A DNA stretch of 64,000 nucleotides from Hyaloperonospora brassicae (Eukaryota; Oomycota; Peronosporomycetes; Peronosporales; Peronosporaceae), in the NCBI GenBank assembly GCA_947650285.1, contig CANTFL010001490.1, forward strand, positions 248,001 through 312,000, given 5' to 3'. Both the position numbers and the translations under genes were made by a program. The notes under the pieces were generated by a model. The model worked only from the letters and a program-made list of their open reading frames with translations. It had not been told where the DNA came from and made no database searches. Shown here piece by piece: positions 52,401-62,000 of this stretch. How positions within the stretch are numbered: the first letter of the stretch is position 1; every line of letters starts with the position of its first letter.

Positions 52401-54129
52401 AGTGCACGCACAATCCTTCCGAATTGTTTTTAAAGTCACGCACTCTAGTTCTTTCTTGTCGAATGCATTCTACGCATAGCCCAGTTTTGCGGAGAGTCTA
52501 CGGGCCGGTCAATAAGTTCCAGACATGACGTTCGCGCTGCTGATAGGGATCGACACGATTCAGTGTTGCTTCACATGCAATGGGAGGTAAGTCTAACACA
52601 ATGGGTGCATGTACTGCAGCCCATGCATGACTGGGGTACAAGACAGAGACATGCTCGATGCCTTTTTATCAAGGTGAGTCTAAGACACGATGATTGATTA
52701 CAAAGACTGTGATGGCTCGTCTCATTCTTGTTATATGTCGCAGGCAATTGATTTGTGGGAGTCCGGCCTACGACTTTGGCTACGTATGAAAAATCTGTCG
52801 GTATCAGTGCAATCGCATGTGCTTCTTGCAGTGGGGAGGTACACGGAGATTCGAAGCTGCCACAAGAATACTCTCACGTTAGTTTTCGATTGGTACTCAC
52901 ACCATGCGAAACTGTGTGCAAGGCATCCATGTAAGCCACAAAACAGCAAGAAATGCGATGTAGTCAGCATCTGCCCCGTTGACAAGTACAGTTGTTCCTG
53001 TATGCTCGATTGCATTTACTTCCGCATCAACATTCGTGCTTATCGTTTGTGATAGCTTGCATCGACGAAGTTGCGTGAAATAGCTGTCCATAGCCGTTGC
53101 TAGATGAGGTTAGCCAAACTACTCATCGTGTGACGAGGCGTGCTAAGCGCCGACGTGTGTCGCGTGTGACATATTTTCATTGCGGCCCTTCGGTAGTTAG
53201 AGTTACGACTGCATCGGCAAACGTATCATACTAGGATCTGACGTCATCACTGTACAATAATTTCACCGTCTATGGTCCCGCTTTAGCTTTGTACAGACTC
53301 AGCCGGTTCCGTTCTCTGTAAGGTCAATGTGCACGTTCGACCACGCAGACGACATCAAAGCGACACTCAAACTGCCGACCACATAAGTGCATCAGCAAGG
53401 CTTTGCTATCCTGAAGGTGGTCAGGATAACTGACATGCGTCCGACCACGAACGCATCACGATTCGGTGTCGACCTTACTGTTTCGAGTAGCGGGTACGAA
53501 CAAGTGCAGCGATCGTGGCAGAGAATATACAACTTGAGCAATATGAAAGTACTGAATGTCTATCTACGATTTACACAATTGGGTAAGCAAGCACGTCCAT
53601 GAAGCATTGTGCTACGGATAGTCGTAGCGTATGCAACGTCATTTTGATGTATGTATTCGCGAGGCTGGAGACATGGTCGTACGATGTCGAGTGTACGCTT
53701 ATTCTGTCTGTCGTTGATGTTCATCTCTCGTTCAAGCAGTAACAAAAGCGAATTCAACGAATTGTTTCACTGAAGATGCGTGCCTTGATCGAGTATAATC
53801 GCTATGGCATTCTGCCTTGCAGCTGCTTGCATTGCAGTAAACGGAGTCCCGACGAGCTTGCTGAAAGCGACACCAAAGATAATTAAAACAAGAGCATGCG
53901 AAGAATGGCACCAAGAAACAAGATAGTCCAGTCTCAAATGAGATTGGGTGGCGCTGGTACAGGTGTGAACAACATCAAGCTGCAGAAACGCAACCCCACA
54001 ATGTTTATCAAAGAATGATAGATGTGGGCTGAACTCTCGGGGAACGGGTCAGCATGCATTCAAACTAGGTCCATGCCGTTTGAACGAACTTCTCGACTTG
54101 TACAGCTTCGTACTCACTCACAGGGAGTC

Positions 54130-54330
54130 AATTCGAGTAGTTATCTCGTTCGTCAGTCACTTTGTGCTAGCGTTAACATCAATCGCCAAAATCGAAGTTT
54201 CGACCGCAGAAGCGGAATCTGTTGCTGAGATCGCAGGTGGTGATCGAGAAGTGCTTTATACAAATGAATGCTTCAGTGAATCCGGGTTTGCAACCGTAAC
54301 TTCCACTCGCGTGTGCGACGAATCGTGAAG
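54130..54330 (+). pseudogene. Possible Ty1/copia RNase H scrap
   Basis: The translated piece KIEVSTAEAESVAEIAGG and the following REVLYTNECFSESGF recall the conserved end of copia RNase H. No other copia domain is nearby. Weak. Confidence 0.3.
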
Positions 54331-54649
54331 CGGCTGTATTTAGACAGTTTGGACCGATCCCAGTTCGCGCGTCAGGAGCTATTGACGTTCATCCCGTTCA
54401 TATGTTCACCATAGAACCCTTGCGCGATATTAGCGCAAAGGCATCACATTTCGTGCGAAGGAATAGCAACTTGACCAACACGCATGCGAGATGAAGTTAT
54501 GTTTAGCAGTCATTCTGTTCGACTTGATCGACGACGACGTGCTTGGTGAGTTGTATCCCGAGGGCCCTCACGCTCGGCAAGGGTTCACCTAAATGTAGTT
54601 CGCTGTATCATCAGACGTTGGGCCAGCGTTCCTCTCGCGTTTCCTTTGT

Positions 54650-54735
54650 ATCGACAGGCCACTACTAGGATGGCTCGTTCGACAAATTGGCGCAGACAGA
54701 CCACTAGTAGAATGGCTCGCTCACAAGAAGCCTCG
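54650..54735. repeat. 42-base imperfect tandem duplication
   Basis: CAGGCCACTACTAGGATGGC near 54655 recurs as CAGACCACTAGTAGAATGGC near 54697, just before the BTB gene. Confidence 0.75.
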
Positions 54736-54748
54736 ACCCGAATGAGAC

Positions 54749-57292
54749 ATGGGAGAGGGCTCCTGTCCTGCAAAGCCATACGGTTCGTGCCGAGCCCAGA
54801 CTTCAAGGTCGCGCAAAACCCATCAACCCACCACTGGGTCAATGTGTAGCCATGTCCTACAGGTCTCACAGGACGATGCCATGCTGTCCATTGATCAAAA
54901 AGCAGTATCGGTCTATACTGTCGCCCAAGTTCTAGGCGCCTTCAGGCAACAACTGACTCTGCAGGAGCACTCGAGTGTTGGCATTGTATTGCGATTCAGA
55001 CCGGACGGGATCATGTACCGCGTCGCGGACGGCGCACAGCGCGTGCTGCTCCTGGACGCACCAGCTGCAACTTGTCGCTCCAACGCTAACACGGATACTG
55101 TCACTCATCATCTCTCCACGTGCGATCGCTCTTTGGTGTCGTGCCCTGTGGATCAGAGACCAGGTACAAACAGCAGGTTTATGCTGCCAAGCGAGAGCGA
55201 GCCACCAGACGTCGTGATCCACTCAGACGGGTGCGCAATCGCTCTCCATCTCTCAGTCCTCCGACACCGCTGTCCGTGGGTTTACAAGCAGCTGCGCCAG
55301 CTGCGGCAGTCGCCACCTGCGGCAAATGGATTCCAGTTGTTAGACGATGCGGAACTCGAGCGATCTCGGGATAACACAAAGGGGCGATTCAAGTGTCCTT
55401 TACGTGACATTCGGTCATTGAGACTGGATTACGTGCGTTGTGTCGCCCATGCATGTCGGCATGGGCACGACGTTGACGGTAGCAGTCCAAGAGGACAGTC
55501 ATGTCAGCAGGACAGCGTTGTTGTAGGCTCGCCGAGGAGAAAACGACTGCGTCAAACAGACGCTAACTCGTCGTTGAGTGGACAATGCGTCGGTATGACG
55601 CCGCGACGTGCACGGACTTTGTATGGCGAGCTTAATCATGTACCACGGGTTGGACGAGAAGAAGAGATGGAGTATCTGCGCGGCGCAATGCACGTTAAGA
55701 TCGACGAAACGAACATTGACGCTGTCGTGACGGCTGTCGAGTATATTTACAGGCGCCATGTGAGGATGATCGACGAGCGTAATGCTTTGGAGGCTGTCAA
55801 GCTAGGGAAGAAGCTAGGCTTGGAAAGCACGATGTTGTACCATTCTCTAGCGATTGCTATTCGACGCGTTACGACAGCAACGTGGATTGAGCTGCTGTTG
55901 ATGGTGTCGACGTTAGAAAACCGGATCGAGCGCCGAATTTTGTGTGACCATCTGATGGCTTTTCTAGCGTCACTGAAGCCTGAGCAGTACTACCGAGCGT
56001 TGATAGATATGCGGTGTGTGTGCATCAGAGAACTGAAGGATCACGATGTCCTTCTTCATGCTGTGGTGGGTCTGATCAATAACGTCAGACTCGTGGAGTT
56101 TTGGCGAAATCTACTAAACGCACTAACTTATTGGCTTAGTCATCGGTTCTGTACTGCAGACGTGCCGTCGCTAAGAGCTGTCCACCGGCACTTTGCGCCG
56201 GAGTGGGAACCGTATATGGAACGGGGTCCGGTTGATCTTCATGTGAAACCTGGAGCAAAGAACCTCTTCTCACTGCTTCAGTTTGGGAAGTACCAGCTGC
56301 AGCTACGGATAGATGTTATGAGCAAAATGCCCATTTCGTGGCGAATCATTCGATCTTCGTCACCACAGGTGCTGAGTTCTGATCCAGACAAAGTCGACCA
56401 CCTCCCATCGTTCGATGATGATCCGAAGTTTTGGATACGTGGGCAAGTGAAAGTCAAGTATTGGCATGCACAGTCAAACCATTCGAAGAGTGTACAAGAC
56501 ATGACACTTCAGTACCAGCATTGCTATGAGCAATATAACCAGTGGCGTGATATCGTGTCTCCGTCGCCTTCGACCCTGACCTCAACTTATACAGCTGCTG
56601 CATGCCAATCGAAATGCATGGGGAAGATGCAAGTTCGTGGCAAGTTTTTTGTCTGGGGGGACCCCGTTTGCAGCGTGTACCACTTCTTGCTACAATCAAC
56701 ACTGTTTTACTCGGCCCCACACGGCTCACCGACCGAAATCGCCGACCTCTTCATTGTTTCCGAAATGCAACGGCTACCTCTAGAGACGCTGGAGCTCGTG
56801 CTGCGCAGCGACAGCTTGCGTATTCCCGGCGGAGAGCAAACGTTGCTACGATGTCTTAACAAGCTATTCTTTGGCAGTAACTTCACTCACGTCGGGTCAT
56901 CAGGTAATGAAGCACGTGTGACGTACAATTGCTGCCCGGAAGACATGATGCGTTTGTACGAGTGTGTTCGCTGGTGCTTTGTGCCTGTTGGTGATATCAT
57001 TGGTACACTAAGACAGTCGCCTCGCGAACTGATGCTATACGAGTTGATTGAGAAAGGCCTCCAAGATACTTTCCGGTGCTTTGTTCGCCGATGCCCGTGG
57101 GAATGGCGCAAGGATCAACACACATACACGAAAAGAACGACAAGCTTGGTGGAATTCAGGATCAAAGCTAGCGAGAATCAGCTGTCGCCGGAATACTTTC
57201 CGATAGCCCTCAACGCCAATTCGCAAGAGTCGTCACACTTCCATCCCGAAGCTATTTGCTGTGGCTCTAATCGTGTGCAAAGTGTGCCATAA
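54749..57292 (+). CDS. BTB/POZ-BACK-like domain protein, up to 847 aa
   Basis: A single exon. The frame opens with ATG 54749, but the first ~30 residues overlap the upstream tandem repeat; ATG 54842 or ATG 54881 (MLSIDQKAVSVYTVAQVLGAF) is a more likely start. The BTB fold appears split by a disordered insert: DVVIHSDGCAIALHLSVLRHRCPWVYKQL near residues 152-185, then IDETNIDAVVTAVEYIYRRHV near residues 320-345. A BACK-like helical stretch follows (EAVKLGKKLGL, CDHLMAFLASL). The C-terminal half (about residues 500-847) contains beta-rich segments reminiscent of substrate-binding domains but is not assigned. BTB proteins commonly bridge CUL3 to substrates; that role is inferred. Confidence 0.8.
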   Translation: MGEGSCPAKPYGSCRAQTSRSRKTHQPTTGSMCSHVLQVSQDDAMLSIDQKAVSVYTVAQVLGAFRQQLTLQEHSSVGIVLRFRPDGIMYRVADGAQRVLLLDAPAATCRSNANTDTVTHHLSTCDRSLVSCPVDQRPGTNSRFMLPSESEPPDVVIHSDGCAIALHLSVLRHRCPWVYKQLRQLRQSPPAANGFQLLDDAELERSRDNTKGRFKCPLRDIRSLRLDYVRCVAHACRHGHDVDGSSPRGQSCQQDSVVVGSPRRKRLRQTDANSSLSGQCVGMTPRRARTLYGELNHVPRVGREEEMEYLRGAMHVKIDETNIDAVVTAVEYIYRRHVRMIDERNALEAVKLGKKLGLESTMLYHSLAIAIRRVTTATWIELLLMVSTLENRIERRILCDHLMAFLASLKPEQYYRALIDMRCVCIRELKDHDVLLHAVVGLINNVRLVEFWRNLLNALTYWLSHRFCTADVPSLRAVHRHFAPEWEPYMERGPVDLHVKPGAKNLFSLLQFGKYQLQLRIDVMSKMPISWRIIRSSSPQVLSSDPDKVDHLPSFDDDPKFWIRGQVKVKYWHAQSNHSKSVQDMTLQYQHCYEQYNQWRDIVSPSPSTLTSTYTAAACQSKCMGKMQVRGKFFVWGDPVCSVYHFLLQSTLFYSAPHGSPTEIADLFIVSEMQRLPLETLELVLRSDSLRIPGGEQTLLRCLNKLFFGSNFTHVGSSGNEARVTYNCCPEDMMRLYECVRWCFVPVGDIIGTLRQSPRELMLYELIEKGLQDTFRCFVRRCPWEWRKDQHTYTKRTTSLVEFRIKASENQLSPEYFPIALNANSQESSHFHPEAICCGSNRVQSVP

Positions 57293-59065
57293 AGGCGGAA
57301 GTAAAGTACCTTTGACATTCAGATTGTGCGCAAGCGGAACCAGTCTATCAAGTCACGTAGATGTTACATCGACGGATCTTGCGTCCTACAGTAATCTAAG
57401 AAGTGAGGTTGGCTTTTGCAACATATACATGTGCGAGTCGAAAACAAGTGAAGAATTGTCATCGACTCCGTATCTTATCTAGAGTGCGGTCAAGCTTACC
57501 CATAAGCGAATGGCAGGCGATCATGTACCAAGCTCTTAGCTTCACATACGCCAGTTTGTACAAGCAATACAACCTTGATCAACCCGCTTTGACGCAATAG
57601 CGCCAACGAGGCGACGTGGCAATATGCAGCAGCACGTCAACGTCACTACACAAGTTTGGAAGCACGCGAACGGACTAGCTTCGTCGATTGTGGACATGAT
57701 TTCGTATGGCGACTGAACAACTGAGCCTATATCATGCTGACCGCTTGGTCGACAATAGTTGCAGGAAGCTGCATACACACAAAGGGTGCAAAGAGGCAGC
57801 AGCGCACGTGTTCTGGACTGTCCAAGATCTCGTACAGGTGGGCAGGGATCAACGGATACAACATCGGACTAACGAGGCCACGGGGCACCAAGCCATGTCG
57901 AAACACTCCAGCCACTGCGCAAATTGTCAAGCTCCGTTGATACTCCCAACGCCAACTCATGCGCTTGCGGATCTAATTACGAGATGACACCAATGTCACA
58001 GCCGCCGACTTTGACGTATCTGGTTTGTGACAGACTCCGCATGCCAAGTGCATGTGTAGGTTGAGCACCGTACGGCGTACTCTTAGGAGACCAACTTGTC
58101 CCGCGTCGAGCGTCCGCAAATTCTAGCGAATCGGTCTTTGTCAATTGAACGCCATCGAACACGCTGCCACCAAAGAGAAGCAAAGCTGCAATCCGTGGAG
58201 CCGATCGAACGCATGTAGTGGAGAGCCAAGGAAGCGTCCGGTTTACACAGGGTTTGGCCACGACGAGTTGCTACTACCGACACGAATAGTTTGGCTTACG
58301 GGTTGCCAGACATTTTGCACATAATGACTCGTAAATCGATGATCATGCAACCCCTTCGGCTAGAGAACAGTGGGAAGAACCTGTCCCATCGATACCTGAT
58401 CACATCACAATTGCAGCTAATGCCATCGTTTCCGATTCGCTAGTGCTGCAATGATGCAATGGCTGCATCAAGATGCGATTATTAGCTTCTTGCACCCCAA
58501 GCCTCAGCAGCTCGATCCCAGCTTGATTCGTGCCTCTCTTCCAGATAAGCTTTTCGAGTGTAGTGCTAAGCAAGACCCGCTTCTTTCTCCAAGTACGCCG
58601 AAAGCCCTAACGCCATCATCACCGTCACGATCATCATCGCCGTCGCGCGTATCGTTACAGCTTACCACGGGTGTTATAGCCAGGAGCATAAGCTTCAGCT
58701 TTGGTGTCGACGTTAGGCACTGCTTTGACTCACGGTCCCGTTAGTAAACACGATAAAACCAGCCCACCTAAGCGCGCATCGACAAGTTGCAGGTACCGTC
58801 CACACGTCGACTCTATCCAGTACTTGCAACAACATTATCTGCACCTTCTCGAGCACTGCCTCCTCTGCAAAACTGTAGAACCGTCCTTTCTGTTTTCGCC
58901 AGCGTGCAAATGCAGCTTACTATCCTGTAATCGCCGTCCCGTAAACAGTGTGCAACCGACGACAAAAAACAAACATCTTGTCGCGGTGCTGTCGTCAGTG
59001 TACCCATATGGTAACCCACTACAGCCCAGCGCTCCCAACCAATCAAACAGTGCGTTCACGTCAGT
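57293..59065. other. Intergenic region between the BTB and URB1-like genes
   Basis: No confident gene. A 97-codon plus-strand frame (58451-58744) is described separately. Minus-strand frames around 57700-58280 show no recognised domain. Confidence 0.4.
58451..58744 (+). CDS. Small hypothetical protein, 97 aa
   Basis: Starts with two ATG codons (MMQWLHQDAIISFLHPKP), followed by a Ser/Pro-rich tail (SPSTPKALTPSSPSRSSSPS). No domain is recognised. The composition is unlike random frames nearby, but there is no other support. Confidence 0.25.
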   Translation: MMQWLHQDAIISFLHPKPQQLDPSLIRASLPDKLFECSAKQDPLLSPSTPKALTPSSPSRSSSPSRVSLQLTTGVIARSISFSFGVDVRHCFDSRSR

Positions 59066-62000
59066 ATGGCCGCGCTGCGTGAGCTGCTGCTGGCTGCCGA
59101 GCGCGCCCCGCAGCCTCTGGACGACGCTATCCTGTCGTTCGCGCGCGCGCTCTTGCTCGAGCCGATAGCGACAGACGCATCGCCGCCGCGTTTGCCGTCC
59201 CGAGACGATGCGGTCGCACTGAGTCGCCAGTTTCTAGCCCTTTATCCGCAGGGAGAGCTCTTCCTGCGCGTGTGGCCCGAGGGCCGCGGCGCGGGCAGTC
59301 GCTACGCCAAGCGCGATACTTTTGCAGTGTTTCTGCACGTGGTGACGCACTTGCTGCACGTCCAGCAGCAGTTGGACGCCGCGCAAGCCGAAGCGTTTGC
59401 ACTCCGAGTCGTGCGGGAGAAGACGACGCAGTTGGAGACGCTCTTGAGCTGGAGCGACAAGCCGTGGATTGAGTTTCGAGTGCTGGAGCTGATGACGGCC
59501 GTGACAAACGGGAGCCCCGTCGCCGCGCGAGAACTCGTGCGGGTATTCAATTTCCAGTCTCCGGCGTTTGTCAAGTTGGCGACGAGGCGGTGGAAACGAC
59601 ACGAAGACGTAGCGGGACAGGAGGCACCTGATCGAAAGCATGCTCCGGCGCAGCTGCGAGCAGCCTACGTGGACTTGGTGTTGGCCTTGACGGCGTGTCC
59701 GGATAGGAGCGTGCATCGCTTTGCAATGAAAGAAGGAGGTGTGACGGCGTCGCTGTGCAAGAGCGTGGATGGAGATTCGATCGAGATGCTGACGACGCTA
59801 TTTGCGCGACTGGGGGAAAGTGTGCTGTACAATGAGGACGTCGAGCGCAAGAGCAAGTTGGCCGTATACAACGGCACGTGTGTGCATCAAGTGCTAGCGC
59901 TGTTGCACGTGGAAGGCGATGCGGATGTGCGGGACACGGCGCTGGGGGTGCTGCATGCACTGTTCTTTGACGACAGCGCGCTGTATGTAGTCCCGCAGAA
60001 ACACGCGCTGCGACTCTTTTTGTCCAAATCGGCGAGTGCTCAGAGTGACGAGGAGGTGATCACGTCGGAGCAGGCGTATGCACTCAAGGTGATTCGAAAC
60101 GCTGTCGCGACCATTGGTGTGAATGAGCTCTTGCGCAGCGCACAAGCACAGACGCTTGTGATGCAGTTTCTTGCAAAGTACCCGGGATTTCTGTCGGAAT
60201 ACCTCGCTGCGTTATCACTTCAGCTTGAACCGAAGCCAGTCTATCGATGGTTTTGCGTTGCTTCCTTGGTGCAGAAATTACTGTCCTGCCCGCTAGACGC
60301 GATTGCAGTGGGAATGCCGACAAACGACAACCGGGACGCTCAGCACTCGTGGTGTTCTGCATCGACCTTTGCGTCACGGCTTATTGCACCAGGAAACTTC
60401 CGCAAGGAGCTCTCCCGTGGCATCCAGCACAGCAACAAATTAGTGGTCTACTCGTGTCTCTGCATAATCGAGGCGATGCTAAATCGGTATGTACGCGTTG
60501 CCCCGCTGTTGCAAGACCTGGGCTTTGCTTCCAAAGTGCGATCAGAGTTGCGGTTTCTACTTCCGAGCCCAGAGGCGCTTGTGTCGTTGTTGCTCAAGTT
60601 GTGTGCATCACAGGAGCGCAGCGTTGCGCTCATTTACTTGCGCGTGCTCACAGTGTTTCGTCTCTATATGGAATGCCTCCCTCAAGCTATGCGTGAGATA
60701 AAGGTCGATTTCACGAAGACGCTAACGTGGCAATACTTGGATTGTCCTACCGACGGTACAACTAAGGGCGTCGTGTCGACAACACCGCTCCAGAACTTGA
60801 TCGTGAGTGAGATGCTGCGATTTCTGCTTGCGATGGACGTCCCTCGTCTTCGATTTCTGTTCACTAGTGGTAGTTCTGACTATCGCTCGAAGCTCCAGCA
60901 AATGCTGCTGTTGTACGTATCAACGGCAAGTTCCTCCGTGCAAGAGCTTGCGGGTCAGGTGCTTCGGCGCACGTTGCTGGCTTCGGACATCTTTGGACTG
61001 ACAACACAAGGAGAAGAGAATCACGAGATTGGTGGTCTTGCAAATGACGAAGTCTCCTTTTGGCTCGAGAGTTTACGCCAGGGTGGCGGAAAAGTCTGCG
61101 CTGTGTTCACGGAAAGTCTCGCGCGCGTTGTGATGGCCGATCCACTCAAATATGTCGCAATTGGTCGCCGTGCTGTAACACCTGCACACTCTTCGTCCTC
61201 ACTTAGTCCAATGACTGTGGCGCTAGTAGAATTTCTCAGCTCGCGCATGGGAGTAGCTGGGAACGCAGACCTGTCAGTATATCGTGCCGACTCGTGTGTG
61301 GTAGCGTTTGCTGCACGCATTTTGCTAGCGTTGATGCCGACGAGCAAGCATCCGCAGCAATTGGTCGCGCTGGTTGCAAGCAGCAATGCTTTTTTTGCGG
61401 ATACGGAGAGTGCGTCACAACCACATCAAGACGAAGACGACAAAGTCCGCAGCAATAACTTGAAAGGCAAGAAACGAAAGCGGTCGGATGAGACGATGCG
61501 TGGAAGTGATGCTTACGTGTGGCTCAAGACGACTTGTGAAGCACTTGTGTCAGGAAAGTGTCAGTCGAGCAACGTTGCCACCCCTAGGAAAGCGACGAAA
61601 GCTGGCACAAAGTGGCACCACCAGAGCGATGTGAATGCGCTGGCTACCGCTATAGTTGCAATGACGCCATCGTGCTTCGTTTCATCCTGGGATCAAGTCG
61701 TTTGCAACTGCGCTGAAGTAGCAGCGAATTTCGGCCCCATTCTCCACTATCTATCCGGGCGAGGAAACGTGGACATTCTTTCATTGTTGAGCCGACGTGT
61801 GACGCGATCGGCGACGAAAGACAAGGAGCAGCAACAACAGCAGCAGACGTCCGATTCGTCTCCTGTCGAAACGTTCACAGCGACGGTTCCTTTGTACATT
61901 GTCCTGCAGCATGTACTGTTCAGCATCTCGAGTCAAGATCGCGACGAACAAAACTCGACGATCACTACGATGCTATGGTTGGTGAAGAGTCGAGTCGAAA

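Larger units (their letters stand above)
50613..54748. other. Gene-poor region upstream of the effector gene and the BTB gene
   Basis: No supported gene. A small tandem repeat lies near 52334-52400. A frame near 54140-54270 reads KIEVSTAEAESVAEIAGG, loosely like the RNase H end of copia polyproteins (STAEAEYVA), and is probably a scrap of an old element. A 42-base tandem duplication is at 54650-54735. Confidence 0.4.

Noticed and set aside
58813..59060. Minus-strand small ORFs upstream of the URB1-like gene
   Set aside because: Short, overlapping in two frames, without any domain or splice support.
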